Counted from the first letter of the stretch, positions 29,702 to 40,017 are shown. The stretch: 64,000 nt of DNA from Candidatus Alistipes avicola (GCA_019118565.1 DWYR01000025.1:1-64000), one strand, 5' to 3'. Notes: a model not told the origin generated them from the sequence alone. Made by a program: numbers and translations.

Positions 29702-30919
29702 TTACTCGATCCAGGAGTCCTTAAGGCCAAGGAAGTAGAGGATACCATCCAGTCCGATGGTCGAAATCGACTGGCTTGCAGTAGCTTTCACCTTCGGTTT
29801 GGCATGGAAGGCGATACCCAGACCCGCCAGATTCAACATCGGCAGATCGTTCGCACCGTCACCCACTGCGATCGACTGGTTGATATTGATCTGCTCGAAC
29901 TGGCACAACAGCCGCAGCAACTCGGCCTTACGGCGGCCATCGACCACTTCACCGACGTAACGTCCGGTCAGTTTGCCATCCTCGATCTCCAATTCGTTGG
30001 CATACACATAGTCGAATCCATACTTCTGTTTCAAGTAGTTGCCGAAATAGGTAAAACCGCCCGAAAGAATCGCCGTCTTGTAACCGACCCGCTTGAGGAT
30101 CGTCATCAGACGCTCCAGTCCCTCGGTTATGGGGAGGTGGAGGGCAATATCCTCCATCACGGAGACATCCAGCCCCTTTAACAACGCAACCCGGCGCGTA
30201 AAGCTCTCCTTGAAGTCGATCTCGCCCCGCATCGCGCTCTCGGTAATCGCCCGGACCTGCTCGCCGACACCGGCCCGGTCGGCCAACTCATCGATCACCT
30301 CGGTCTCGATCAGCGTCGAATCCATATCAAAACAGATCAAACGACGGCTGCGGCGGAAAATATCGTCCTTCTGGAAGGAGATGTCGACCCCTTCGTCATT
30401 GGAGAGGGCCATAAAGCGTTTTTGAAGCTCCTCCCGATCGGACAGTGTTCCCCGTACCGATAGTTCGATGCAGGCCCGCATGGCCCGGTTCTCCTCCTCG
30501 AGCGCCATACGGCCGGTCAGACGTTTGATCGCATCGATATTGAGCCCCTGCTCGGCTATCGCACGCGTAACGCCGGCAATGTGGCTCGCCGTCACCTGGC
30601 GTCCCAACAAGGTTATAATATAACGGTTCTTGCCCTGGCGGCTGACCCAGGCATTATAATGCTCCTGCGTAATCGGCGTGAATCGGATCATAACTCCCAA
30701 CTCGGATGCCTTGAACAGCAGCTCTTTCAGAATATAACCCGACTTGTCGGAGGTGGTCATGAACAGGATGCCCAACGTCAGGGACTGATGGATATTGGCT
30801 TGGCCGATATCCAGGATAAAAGCCTCGTAACGGGCCAGTATGTCGGTCAAAGAGGAGGTCATGCCCGGCTTATCCTCGCCGGAGATATTGATTTGGATAA
30901 TCTCGATATTGTCATTCAT
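29702..30919 (-). CDS. serB: phosphoserine phosphatase SerB with N-terminal ACT-like domains
   Basis: HAD motif FDMDSTLIETEVIDELA; AVGDGANDLPML. Confidence 0.95.
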   Translation of the reverse strand: MNDNIEIIQINISGEDKPGMTSSLTDILARYEAFILDIGQANIHQSLTLGILFMTTSDKSGYILKELLFKASELGVMIRFTPITQEHYNAWVSRQGKNRYIITLLGRQVTASHIAGVTRAIAEQGLNIDAIKRLTGRMALEEENRAMRACIELSVRGTLSDREELQKRFMALSNDEGVDISFQKDDIFRRSRRLICFDMDSTLIETEVIDELADRAGVGEQVRAITESAMRGEIDFKESFTRRVALLKGLDVSVMEDIALHLPITEGLERLMTILKRVGYKTAILSGGFTYFGNYLKQKYGFDYVYANELEIEDGKLTGRYVGEVVDGRRKAELLRLLCQFEQININQSIAVGDGANDLPMLNLAGLGIAFHAKPKVKATASQSISTIGLDGILYFLGLKDSWIE

Positions 30920-30987
30920 GAGAATTCGGTTTTAATCCACAAAATACATTATTCAACAAAGTTACTATTTTTTTCTGGTTTTTTGAT

Positions 30988-30995
30988 TAAATTTG
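30988..30995 (+). promoter_or_regulatory. Bacteroidetes -7 element candidate (TAAATTTG) upstream of mscS-like gene
   Basis: TAnnTTTG match 5 bp before the ORF-track ATG at 31000. Confidence 0.5.
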
Positions 30996-31032
30996 CACAA
31001 TGACGTTTTTCGAACACCTAATAAACGGCCCC

Positions 31033-31947
31033 ATGAAATTCCTGTCTCTCGCAGCCGAAGAACCAGCTCCGTTGATCGTTCCCGACAGCCTCCAAAAAGC
31101 ACGGTTCGAAGAGACGATCGAAAAGATCACGAACCTGGACCTACAACAGGTCCTGAGCAGCCTCGTCTCCGAAAGCATCTGGATCGTATTGAAGATCCTC
31201 CTCGCGCTGGCCATCTATTGGGTCGGACGCTGGTTGATCCGGAAACTCATCAAACTGCTGAACGGAATATACGAAAGACGTTCGGTCGACAAGTCATTGC
31301 AAACATTCCTGCGAAATCTGGTCAAGGCGGTCTGTTACATCATTCTGACCCTCCTGATTATTCAGGTAATAGGGATCAACACCACCTCGATCGTCGCCCT
31401 GCTCGCTTCGGCCGGTCTGGCCATCGGTATGGCACTGAGCGGTACGCTCCAGAATTTTGCCGGTGGCGTAATGATTCTGCTACTCAAGCCCTATCGGGTC
31501 GGGGACTTCATCGAAGCCCAGGGTAAATCAGGAACCGTCGAAGAGATCATGCTCTTCTCGACCAAAATCTCGACACCGGCCAAACAAATCATCTACATCC
31601 CGAACAGTTCCATTGCCACGTCGATCATCGACAACTATTCGACTTCGCCCACACGACGGGCTGAATGGATCGTAAGCATCGCATACGGAGACGACGTGGA
31701 GACTGCCCGAAAAGCAATTCTGGAAATACTGACGGCCGACAACCGCATATTGCAAGACCCGGCACCGGTAGTCTATGTCGCAGCTTTGGCCGACAGCTCG
31801 GTCAATCTGAGCGTCCGGGCCTGGACCGCCAACGACGATTTCTGGGATGTATTTTTCACCATGAATGAAATATTTTACAAAGTCTTGCCGGAGAAGGGAA
31901 TACACTTCCCATTTCCGCAGATGGATGTTCATCTTTTAAAAGAATAA
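31033..31947 (+). CDS. small-conductance mechanosensitive channel (MscS family)
   Basis: LLASAGLAIGMALSGTLQNFAGGVMILLLKPYRVGDFIEAQGKSGTVEEI pore-helix/beta region; downstream ATG preferred because of promoter position. Confidence 0.93.
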   Translation: MKFLSLAAEEPAPLIVPDSLQKARFEETIEKITNLDLQQVLSSLVSESIWIVLKILLALAIYWVGRWLIRKLIKLLNGIYERRSVDKSLQTFLRNLVKAVCYIILTLLIIQVIGINTTSIVALLASAGLAIGMALSGTLQNFAGGVMILLLKPYRVGDFIEAQGKSGTVEEIMLFSTKISTPAKQIIYIPNSSIATSIIDNYSTSPTRRAEWIVSIAYGDDVETARKAILEILTADNRILQDPAPVVYVAALADSSVNLSVRAWTANDDFWDVFFTMNEIFYKVLPEKGIHFPFPQMDVHLLKE

Positions 31948-31969
31948 ATTTTTCAAAACACAGGCAATC

Positions 31970-32440
31970 ATGAAAAAGTGGTTCTTTCTTACGACTCTTT
32001 TTGTCCTGTCGTTCTCCTCTTGCAAAATGGAAAACGCCGCCGACAATCCGAATATGCCGGAAATTTACGGTGTCGGTGCCGAAACCGACGGCACGGAGCA
32101 GAATCCATATGTTCCTTCCGGCAGAATGGTAAGGGTACAGGCCGAACTCAAAAATACGGTCGGCGTATTCTATGCCCAGACCATTTACGATGTCACCTGG
32201 ACTGATGAGGACGGAAAACATACGGAACAGTACAACACCTTGACGCGAACGTACAGGCCCTCGGCTTCGTCAGTCTATTACGAAGCCCTTATTCCAGGAC
32301 TGGATGCGCAATCCAAAAGAGCTGAACTTACGGTTACCTGGTTGATTTCCGTAAAAAACGACTCTGGATACGAATCCCGCTCCGAGCCCAAATCCTATAC
32401 GGTGCGGTGGCAAGATATAGACATCGAAACACAAGAATAA
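31970..32440 (+). CDS. hypothetical lipoprotein
   Basis: Signal/lipobox LFVLSFSSC; no family recognised. Confidence 0.65.
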   Translation: MKKWFFLTTLFVLSFSSCKMENAADNPNMPEIYGVGAETDGTEQNPYVPSGRMVRVQAELKNTVGVFYAQTIYDVTWTDEDGKHTEQYNTLTRTYRPSASSVYYEALIPGLDAQSKRAELTVTWLISVKNDSGYESRSEPKSYTVRWQDIDIETQE

Positions 32441-32450
32441 CAAAACAGCA

Positions 32451-32870
32451 ATGGAACTGAAAGAAATTCTGGCAATCTCCGGGCAACCCGGATTATACAA
32501 ATTCGTCGCGCAATCGACTCGCGGCGTCATCGTTGAATCGCTCGTGGACGGCAAACGCATGAATGCAGCCAGCAACTCCAAAGTGAGTGCCCTGACCGAG
32601 ATCTCGATCTTCACCGAAGGCGAAGATATTCCGCTGGCCGAGGTATTTACAAAAATTTACGAACATACAAACGGTCAGCCAGCCATCAGTCACAAGGAGG
32701 AACCGGCTCGTCTCAAAGCCTTCTTCGCCGAGGTTTTGCCCGACTACGACCGGGACCGGGTACACGTTTCGGATATGAAAAAGGTCTTCTCGTGGTTCAA
32801 CACACTGCTCGGCGCTGGATTCACGGAGTTCAAACTCCCCTCGGAAGAGAGCGCAGAAGAGACTAAATAA
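32451..32870 (+). CDS. DUF5606-like conserved Bacteroidetes protein
   Basis: MELKEILAISGQPGLYKFVAQSTRGVIVESLVDGKRMNA. Confidence 0.8.
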   Translation: MELKEILAISGQPGLYKFVAQSTRGVIVESLVDGKRMNAASNSKVSALTEISIFTEGEDIPLAEVFTKIYEHTNGQPAISHKEEPARLKAFFAEVLPDYDRDRVHVSDMKKVFSWFNTLLGAGFTEFKLPSEESAEETK

Positions 32871-32899
32871 AGAAAAGCCTAAAAGAATCTTTAATAGGG

Positions 32900-32930
32900 A
32901 AGTGTAATGCGCAGGCGTTACACTTTTTTT
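32900..32930 (+). terminator. Rho-independent terminator
   Basis: AAGTGTAA...TTACACTTTTTTT. Confidence 0.8.
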
Positions 32931-32950
32931 AATCCAACTATCGAACGCAA

Positions 32951-33733
32951 ATGAAAGTATCGATCATAGGCGGCGGCAATATGGGCGGAGCCATCGCACG
33001 CGGACTGGCCGAAAGCGGCATTCTCCAGCCGGAACAGATCACCGTCATCAACCGACGGGAGGTAAAGACCCGGCAAATGAAAGCGTACAACCCGAAAATC
33101 AATGCCGTAACGGGAGATTACAGTTCGCTGGCTACGGCCGATATCGTCGTAATAGCCGTCAAACCCTGGATGGTGCAGGCACTCGCAGAAGAACATCTGG
33201 CCAAATGTCCGAACAACGGGCAGATCATCGTCTCGGTAGCAGCCGGAATTCCCCTCTCCGATCTGGAAGCGTGGGCCGGCCTTGGGAAAACAATCATCTG
33301 CGCCATCCCCAATACGGCAGCCGAAGTACGCCAAAGCATGACCTTTATCTCCGGCATTCACGTCGATGATGCTCAGAAAGAGAGTGTTCTCCGTCTCTTT
33401 CAGGCCATCGGACAGGCTGAGTGGATCGAAGAGCGGTTGCTCGGACCGGCCACCGTACTCTGTTCGTGCGGAATCGCCTTCGCCTTCCGTTATATCCGGG
33501 CCGCAATGGAGGGCGGGGTGGAGATGGGACTCTATCCTCAGGCAGCCAAGCAGGGATTTCTCCAGACCCTGCGTGGGGCAATCGAGCTGTTGGAGCAGCA
33601 CGACTCCCATCCCGAACAGGAGATCGACAAGGTTACCACACCCGGCGGGCTCACGATAAAAGGGCTGAACGAAATGGAACACGCCGGATTCACCTCGGCA
33701 GTCATCCGGGGATTGAAGGCCAGCAACTCCTGA
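32951..33733 (+). CDS. proC: pyrroline-5-carboxylate reductase
   Basis: MKVSIIGGGNMGGAIARGL; C-terminal TTPGGLTIKGLNEMEHAGF. Confidence 0.94.
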   Translation: MKVSIIGGGNMGGAIARGLAESGILQPEQITVINRREVKTRQMKAYNPKINAVTGDYSSLATADIVVIAVKPWMVQALAEEHLAKCPNNGQIIVSVAAGIPLSDLEAWAGLGKTIICAIPNTAAEVRQSMTFISGIHVDDAQKESVLRLFQAIGQAEWIEERLLGPATVLCSCGIAFAFRYIRAAMEGGVEMGLYPQAAKQGFLQTLRGAIELLEQHDSHPEQEIDKVTTPGGLTIKGLNEMEHAGFTSAVIRGLKASNS

Positions 33734-33849
33734 TCGCAGACCAGACGTGGGAAGCAAAGAAGGACATCCGGCAAAGAGACCCAGAGCCATGGCCCGTTTT
33801 TTTAACGACAACGTAATACGAAAGAGGTGTCCGGTTCGTTTTTATTTCC

Positions 33850-33857
33850 TATCTTTG
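33850..33857 (+). promoter_or_regulatory. Bacteroidetes -7 element candidate (TATCTTTG) upstream of mgsA
   Basis: TAnnTTTG match about 32 bp before ATG. Confidence 0.55.
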
Positions 33858-33888
33858 GGATAAGATTTTACAGAAGAGAAGAAAAAAG

Positions 33889-34365
33889 ATGAAAAAAGAG
33901 AAGATGATGGCCCTTGTGGCTCACGACCACATGAAACACGATCTGGCCGAATGGGTAAAAGAGAATTGCGAAAAACTGAGCCAACATAAGATTGTCTGCA
34001 CAGGTACAACCGGTAAAATTGTCGAAGAGACCCTGCGCAGTAATCGCCAGAACAACTCCGAGGAGGAGGTAATACTCGACATTACCCGACTGAAGTCGGG
34101 TCCGCTGGGCGGCGACCAACAGTTGGGTGCCCTGATCGCCGAGGGGAAAATCAGCGCACTGATCTTCTTCTGGGATCCGATGGCGGCACAGCCCCATGAC
34201 GTGGATGTCAAGGCATTGTTGCGTATCGCAACGCTCTACAATGTACCGACGGCGATCAACCGTTCGACAGCCGAATTCCTGATCTCCTCGCCGATGTTCG
34301 ACGATCCGAACTACACTCCCGCCGTAAAGGACTACACGGATTACATTCAGCGAGCACTGGAATAA
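33889..34365 (+). CDS. mgsA: methylglyoxal synthase
   Basis: MALVAHDHMKHDLAEWV; LKSGPLGGDQQLGALIAEG; FFWDPMAAQPHDVDVKALLRIA. Confidence 0.96.
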   Translation: MKKEKMMALVAHDHMKHDLAEWVKENCEKLSQHKIVCTGTTGKIVEETLRSNRQNNSEEEVILDITRLKSGPLGGDQQLGALIAEGKISALIFFWDPMAAQPHDVDVKALLRIATLYNVPTAINRSTAEFLISSPMFDDPNYTPAVKDYTDYIQRALE

Positions 34366-34386
34366 AAAACGTCCACATAAAACACG

Positions 34387-34418
34387 AATGCCCGGACTCT
34401 CCGTAGAATCCGGGCATT
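34387..34418. terminator. hairpin between convergent mgsA and GNAT gene
   Basis: AATGCCCGGA...TCCGGGCATT. Confidence 0.6.
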
Positions 34419-34437
34419 GTCATACAACAAAGGAGTG

Positions 34438-34911
34438 CTACAAATCAAGGAGCATCACGTAATCCTCCTCGCGCTCCATATAGATCCGAAAACCCGATTT
34501 TTCATACCAGGCCGCCGCATAATTTCCCTTCGATACGCTCAACGAGACACGGGAGTATTTCAACTGTCTCAGACTCTCAAGCATCCTCGATAGAAGAGCC
34601 GATCCCACCCCCACATGCCGATACGCTGGCAACAAAGAGATCGAAAGCTCCGGTGTAGCAGGATCAACCCGTCCATATCCATCCGGCAACAAACGGCTCC
34701 ACGCCGCACCGACAACCGCACGGTTCACTTCCAGAAGCAAACAATAGTCGCCCGGCCTTCCCCAATCATCCACATAGAGGCTCAAAGCCGGATTGTAAAC
34801 GACCTCGAAAGGCAACCGTTCGGTTCCTTCCGGCTGATAGATCGCCTCATAAAGGAATGTGTGCAGGAGAGGGATCTCCGCAGGCTTCAACTCCCGGATT
34901 GTATACTCCAT
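34438..34911 (-). CDS. GNAT family N-acetyltransferase
   Basis: LLPAYRHVGVGSALLSRMLE acetyl-CoA-binding motif; start at MEYTIRELKP to avoid overlap with dusB. Confidence 0.85.
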   Translation of the reverse strand: MEYTIRELKPAEIPLLHTFLYEAIYQPEGTERLPFEVVYNPALSLYVDDWGRPGDYCLLLEVNRAVVGAAWSRLLPDGYGRVDPATPELSISLLPAYRHVGVGSALLSRMLESLRQLKYSRVSLSVSKGNYAAAWYEKSGFRIYMEREEDYVMLLDL

Positions 34912-34912
34912 C

Positions 34913-35935
34913 CTATACGTTGTGCGAGAGGGGGGCAGGGACCACCGCACTCGTGTCGAAATCGCCCCACCGTTCGGCTATCGAATCGAGCGTGGCGTAG
35001 AGTTCGGCAGGATCAAACGAGGTAACCAGTTTCAGACGGGTCTCCTTGAAATTCGGAAGTCCCTTGAAGTAGTTGGAAAGGTGGCGGCGCATCTCCAGGA
35101 TACCGACCCGTTCACCTTTTATCTCCAGCGATTTGGCCAGGTGATGCTTGGCTATCTCGACCCGTTCAACAACCGAAGGTTGGGGCATCACCTCACCCGT
35201 CTCGAGGTAGTGTTTCACCTCCCGGAAGATCCACGGACGGCCATACGTAGCCCGGCCGATCATGATGCCGTCCACCCCGTAGCGGTCGAACATCTCCTTT
35301 GCCTTGGGACCCGAATCCACATCGCCGTTGCCGATGATCGGGATATGAATAGCCGGGTTGTTTTTTACCCGCCCGATCAAAGTCCAGTCAGCCTCTCCGC
35401 GATACATCTGCGCCCGGGTACGGCCATGGATAGTCAAGGCAGCAATGCCCACATCCTGCAGCCGGAGGGCGATCTCCTCGATATTCTTCGACTCCTCGTC
35501 CCAACCGAGGCGGGTCTTGACCGTCACGGGTTTGTGAACCGCCTGCACGATACGGCGAGTCATCTCGACCATCAGCGGCACGTCGCGCATCATGCCAGAC
35601 CCTGCACCGCGACCGGCAATCTTCTTCACCGGACAACCGAAATTGATATCGATAATATCCGGATCTGCCTCTTCGGCAATCCGGGCCGCCTCGACCATCG
35701 GGTCGATCAGGTGACCGTAAATCTGAATCCCGACCGGACGCTCAGCATCGTCAATACGCAGTTTTGCCCGCGATTTCCAGGCATCGCGAATCAATCCGTC
35801 AGAGGAGATGAACTCCGTATAAACCACATCGGCCCCGAACCGCTTGCACATATAGCGGAACGACGGATCGGTTACATCCTCCATCGGAGCCAGGAACAAC
35901 GGGCGGTCGCCCAATTCAATATCGGCAATCTTCAT
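34913..35935 (-). CDS. dusB: tRNA-dihydrouridine synthase (DusB-like)
   Basis: FLAPMEDVTDPSFR; DINFGCPVKKIAGRGAGSGMM; VKTRLGWDEES; IHGRTRAQMYRGEADW. Confidence 0.94.
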   Translation of the reverse strand: MKIADIELGDRPLFLAPMEDVTDPSFRYMCKRFGADVVYTEFISSDGLIRDAWKSRAKLRIDDAERPVGIQIYGHLIDPMVEAARIAEEADPDIIDINFGCPVKKIAGRGAGSGMMRDVPLMVEMTRRIVQAVHKPVTVKTRLGWDEESKNIEEIALRLQDVGIAALTIHGRTRAQMYRGEADWTLIGRVKNNPAIHIPIIGNGDVDSGPKAKEMFDRYGVDGIMIGRATYGRPWIFREVKHYLETGEVMPQPSVVERVEIAKHHLAKSLEIKGERVGILEMRRHLSNYFKGLPNFKETRLKLVTSFDPAELYATLDSIAERWGDFDTSAVVPAPLSHNV

Positions 35936-35943
35936 GCGTTATG

Positions 35944-37212
35944 CTATTCAACGGGTTGATTCATCGTTACGAGTACCTTATCGATACGCGCACCATCCAT
36001 ATCGACCACCTCGATCGAAAAACACTCCCAGCGGAAATGTTCGCCACTCTGGGGAATATGCCCCAATTTATCGAGAATCAAACCACTGATGGTCGTATAA
36101 TGGGTATGCGGGAAGGCATCCTCCATGCCGAAATGTGCCAGAAAGTCATAGAAGGCACACTGTCCGTCAATCAGTGCGCTACCGTCTTCACGTACGATGA
36201 TATCGGGTTCTTCACGCTCCTCAAGCATCTCGCCGACCAGCGCCTCGAAAATGTCTTTTGTCGTAAAGATTCCCAGCGTTACACCAAATTCGTCATACAC
36301 CACACCGCAGCCGAGCTGTTCGGTCCGCAACTGCTCGAGTGCATCGTACACCTGCGCACCTTCATGAAACATCTTGGCCGGGAAAACCAATTTGCGAAGT
36401 GAGAAATCCTCATCCTGAATATGGACAAACAGATCTTTCAGATAGACCGTTCCCAACACCTTGTCGAGCGATCCGTCGCCCACAGGATAACGGCCATGGG
36501 GGTGCAGGCGGATCTCTTCGCGAATCTGCTCGACGCTCATCTTCACATCGAGCCATGCAATATCGCTGCGAGGGGTCATGATCGAATCCACGGTCCGGTC
36601 TCCCAGCGAAAAGACACGTCCCACGATCTTCTGCTCGACCTTCTGGACCGCACCCCCCTCGGCTCCCTCCTGGACCATCGACTTGATTTCATCCTCCGTT
36701 ACGGGTGTCTCCGTCTGGCGCAATCCGAACAGGCGCGCCACCCCGGCCGTACTCTTCGAAAGGATCCAGACGAACGGAGAAGCGACGACCGAGAGGATCT
36801 GCATGGGCCATGCAACCAGTTTTGCCACCGGTTCGGCCGTAGTCATGCCGATCCGCTTGGGGATCAACTCGCCGAAAACAATCGTCAGGTAGGTTACGAC
36901 AACCACAATCAGTGTCTGTGCAACAGGCGCCGCGTAGGGAATTCCCCAACGCTGGAAGACCTCGGTCAGCTCGTCGGCAATCGCATCGCCGGAGTAGATA
37001 CCGGTCAGAATGCCGATCAAGGTAATACCGATCTGAACCGTCGAAAGAAACTTATCGGGATCCTCAGCCAGTTTCAAGGCCCTCCGGGCAGAGCGATCGC
37101 CCTGTTTGGCCAACATATTCAGATTCGATTTGCGGGCTGATACCAGCGCAATCTCCGACATGGCGAAAAGGCCGTTCAAAAGGATCAAAAGAAGAATGAT
37201 CAGAATTTCCAT
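35944..37212 (-). CDS. hemolysin family protein / CNNM transmembrane plus CBS domains
   Basis: MEILIILLLILLNGLFAMSEIALVSARKSNL; CBS region; start inside the ORF at MEILIIL. Confidence 0.92.
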   Translation of the reverse strand: MEILIILLLILLNGLFAMSEIALVSARKSNLNMLAKQGDRSARRALKLAEDPDKFLSTVQIGITLIGILTGIYSGDAIADELTEVFQRWGIPYAAPVAQTLIVVVVTYLTIVFGELIPKRIGMTTAEPVAKLVAWPMQILSVVASPFVWILSKSTAGVARLFGLRQTETPVTEDEIKSMVQEGAEGGAVQKVEQKIVGRVFSLGDRTVDSIMTPRSDIAWLDVKMSVEQIREEIRLHPHGRYPVGDGSLDKVLGTVYLKDLFVHIQDEDFSLRKLVFPAKMFHEGAQVYDALEQLRTEQLGCGVVYDEFGVTLGIFTTKDIFEALVGEMLEEREEPDIIVREDGSALIDGQCAFYDFLAHFGMEDAFPHTHYTTISGLILDKLGHIPQSGEHFRWECFSIEVVDMDGARIDKVLVTMNQPVE

Positions 37213-37323
37213 TCCTTGAAAAATATGTGGCACAAAGATAAGCATTTTAGGCGTTTGCCCCAACTTCCCGACCGGGATCGGTGCAATATTTATTTCCGGC
37301 ATGGTATTCCAAAGAAAAAAATG

Positions 37324-37331
37324 TAATTTTG
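37324..37331 (+). promoter_or_regulatory. Bacteroidetes -7 element candidate (TAATTTTG) upstream of argS
   Basis: TAnnTTTG match 26 bp before ATG 37350; it lies inside the over-extended ORF. Confidence 0.6.
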
Positions 37332-37349
37332 CCCCATAATATCACGATC

Positions 37350-39134
37350 ATGATGAATACGGAACAATATCTTTTGGATACAGTAACAGCGGCCGTAAAA
37401 GCCCTCTACGGAGAGACGAACGCTCCGCTGCAGATTCAGAAAACCCGCAAAGAGTTCGAAGGCGACTACACGCTGGTGGTCTTCCCGCTGCTCAAGGCCA
37501 GCCGAAAGGCCCCCGAAGCAACGGCAACCGAAATCGGAGAATACCTCACGGCCAATGCCCCCGAAATCAAGGGATACAATGTCATCAAGGGGTTCCTGAA
37601 CCTCTCGCTCAAGGATGCATTCTGGGAGGAGCGGTTCAACGAGATCTCGCACAACGAACATTTCGGCCAGGCCGCTCCGACGGGACGCACCATCATGATC
37701 GAATACTCGTCGCCCAACACCAACAAGCCGCTGCACCTGGGACACATCCGCAACAACCTGCTCGGATATTCGGTAGCCCGCATCCTGCAGGCGAACGGAC
37801 ACACGGTCATCAAGGTAAACCTGGTGAACGACCGCGGTATCCACATCTGCAAATCGATGCTCGCCTGGAAACTCTACGGCAACGGCGAAACCCCTGTCTC
37901 GTCGGGCATGAAGGGCGACCATCTGGTCGGTAAATATTATGTCGAGTTCGACAAGCACTACAAGGCCCAGATCAAGGAGTTGATGGCCGCAGGTCAAAGC
38001 GAGGAGGAGGCCAAGCGCAACGCCCCAATCATGCAGCAGGCACAGGAGATGCTTCGCCGCTGGGAGGCAAAAGACCCGGAAGTATATGCTCTCTGGGAGA
38101 CCATGAACGGCTGGGTTTACGAAGGTTTCGACGTAACCTACAAGGCGCTGGGCGTCGATTTCGACAAGGTATATTACGAATCGCAAACCTATCTGCTGGG
38201 CAAGAGCCTGGTCGAGGAGGGATTGCAGAAGGGGATCTTCTTCCGCAAGGAGGACGGATCGGTCTGGATCGACCTCGAAAAGGACGGACTCGATCAGAAA
38301 CTGTTGTTGCGCGGCGACGGCACATCGGTCTATATGACCCAGGATCTGGGAACGGCCTACCGCCGTTTAGAGGACAACCGTCTCGACGAGATGATCTACG
38401 TGGTGGGCAACGAGCAGAACTACCACTTCCAGGTACTCAAACTGATCCTCAAGAAGCTGGGATACTCCTCATGGAGCGACCACATTTTCCACTTGTCGTA
38501 CGGTATGGTCGAACTTCCGGAGGGCAAGATGAAGTCACGCGAGGGAACGGTCGTGGATGCGGACGATCTGATCGCAGCCATGATCTCAACCGCCCGCGAA
38601 ATGTCGGACGAGTTGGGCAAACTCGACGGATGCACGCCCGAAGAGGCCAATGCAATCGCGGCAATGGTGGGACTCGGAGCCCTCAAATACTTCATTCTGA
38701 AGGTCGACCCGAAAAAGACGATGCTCTTTGACCCCAAAGAGTCGATCGACTTCAACGGCAACACGGGTCCGTTCATTCAGTACACGCACGCCCGTATCCG
38801 TTCGATCCTGCGCAAAGCGGAAGAGGCCGGAATCGATTACCGGCAGGATGAGACCAACGTGCCGCTGCTCAGCGAGGAGCTCAGCCTGATCAAGATGCTG
38901 ACCGACTACCCGGCAACGGTACAGTCCGCCGCCGAGAACTTCGCCCCCTCGATCATCGGCGCTTATGCCTATGAGCTGGCCAAATCGTTCAACGGCTACT
39001 ACCACGACCACTCGATCCTCAAGGAGGAGAACGCATCGGTACGCAACATGCGTCTGCGCTTGGCCGAGCAGGTAGCCCGCACGATCCGACTGGCCATGTC
39101 TCTGCTCGGAATCGATGTTCCTGAAAGAATGTAA
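37350..39134 (+). CDS. argS: arginyl-tRNA synthetase
   Basis: IEYSSPNTNKPLHLGHIRNNLLG (HIGH motif), NTGPFIQYTHARIRSILR; start MMNTEQYL. Confidence 0.97.
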   Translation: MMNTEQYLLDTVTAAVKALYGETNAPLQIQKTRKEFEGDYTLVVFPLLKASRKAPEATATEIGEYLTANAPEIKGYNVIKGFLNLSLKDAFWEERFNEISHNEHFGQAAPTGRTIMIEYSSPNTNKPLHLGHIRNNLLGYSVARILQANGHTVIKVNLVNDRGIHICKSMLAWKLYGNGETPVSSGMKGDHLVGKYYVEFDKHYKAQIKELMAAGQSEEEAKRNAPIMQQAQEMLRRWEAKDPEVYALWETMNGWVYEGFDVTYKALGVDFDKVYYESQTYLLGKSLVEEGLQKGIFFRKEDGSVWIDLEKDGLDQKLLLRGDGTSVYMTQDLGTAYRRLEDNRLDEMIYVVGNEQNYHFQVLKLILKKLGYSSWSDHIFHLSYGMVELPEGKMKSREGTVVDADDLIAAMISTAREMSDELGKLDGCTPEEANAIAAMVGLGALKYFILKVDPKKTMLFDPKESIDFNGNTGPFIQYTHARIRSILRKAEEAGIDYRQDETNVPLLSEELSLIKMLTDYPATVQSAAENFAPSIIGAYAYELAKSFNGYYHDHSILKEENASVRNMRLRLAEQVARTIRLAMSLLGIDVPERM

Positions 39135-39140
39135 TACCTT

Positions 39141-39581
39141 ATGAAAAGACTGTTTCCAATCCTTCTGATGCTCTTCTGCTTTTTCCAGGTAAAGGCAGAA
39201 GAACCCGCTACGGCAGAATACCGTGCCGCATTCCAAACCCATATTATGAATTTTCCAGATACCACATCTGGTCTTTCACAGGTGATTGATGAGGCAATTG
39301 TATATACAGGGCAAACCGTCACTCCGGAACAAGCCGCCGATATCAAAAAGACATCCATGGAAAAGTTGTTAGATCTGATGGTCCCCATATACGCACAGCA
39401 CATTACGCTGGAAGAGCTGAAAGTGGCGAATGCTGATCCTCAAAATTTTTATTCGACCCCCGAAGGGGCAATACTCCAGGAAAAGGAGGACAATATGCTA
39501 CCGGAACTCGAAAAGGTACTACTTCCATGGAGCGAGTGGATCGTCCAATATATTTTCGAGGTAAGCTCAAAAAATAAATAA
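39141..39581 (+). CDS. DUF2059-like secreted protein
   Basis: Signal peptide MKRLFPILLMLFCFFQVKAEE; 146 aa alpha-helical sequence resembling DUF2059. Confidence 0.6.
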   Translation: MKRLFPILLMLFCFFQVKAEEPATAEYRAAFQTHIMNFPDTTSGLSQVIDEAIVYTGQTVTPEQAADIKKTSMEKLLDLMVPIYAQHITLEELKVANADPQNFYSTPEGAILQEKEDNMLPELEKVLLPWSEWIVQYIFEVSSKNK

Positions 39582-39638
39582 TGGTGGTATAGCTGTCGCT
39601 TTTCAGCAGAGGCGCATTTGTTTTCCGGAAAGATTTTT

Positions 39639-39646
39639 TAACTTTG
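39639..39646 (+). promoter_or_regulatory. Bacteroidetes promoter candidate TTTG-N18-TAACTTTG
   Basis: TTTG at 39617-39620, 18 bp, TAACTTTG at 39639-39646. Confidence 0.65.
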
Positions 39647-39726
39647 CAAAAGTGAGATCCTTGCTCCCGGACTTAAATCCGAAGAGCTTTTCGATAACGA
39701 AAAAAACTATTAAAAACAGAAAGAAT

Positions 39727-40017
39727 ATGGCAAACTTAAGAGTACTCAAGAAAGAGATCGATTACCGTTTGGAGGAACTCGTTTTCGACTGCGATATGGC
39801 TATTTGTTTCCAACCATCGAAAGAGGAGGCTATCTTCGAGGTGATGAAGGAGGGTGTAGCGCTGCGCAACGAGCTCTTCACCAAAGTGAACAACCCGGCT
39901 GAGCCTCACAACGCTTCTCTCGTTCGCAAACACTACAGCGCACTGCGCCGTGAGATCGAGGAGTCGTTCGGCAAACTGTTCGAGAAGTTGAGCGGAATCA
40001 ACGAGGAGCACAAATAA
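39727..40017 (+). CDS. conserved Bacteroidetes hypothetical protein
   Basis: MANLRVLKKEIDYRLEELVFDCDMAICFQPSKEE; start placed downstream of the promoter. Confidence 0.75.
   Translation: MANLRVLKKEIDYRLEELVFDCDMAICFQPSKEEAIFEVMKEGVALRNELFTKVNNPAEPHNASLVRKHYSALRREIEESFGKLFEKLSGINEEHK

Noticed and set aside
37281-37349. N-terminal extension of argS in the ORF track
   Set aside because: A TAnnTTTG box (37324-37331) lies inside it and the conserved protein begins at MMNTEQYL.
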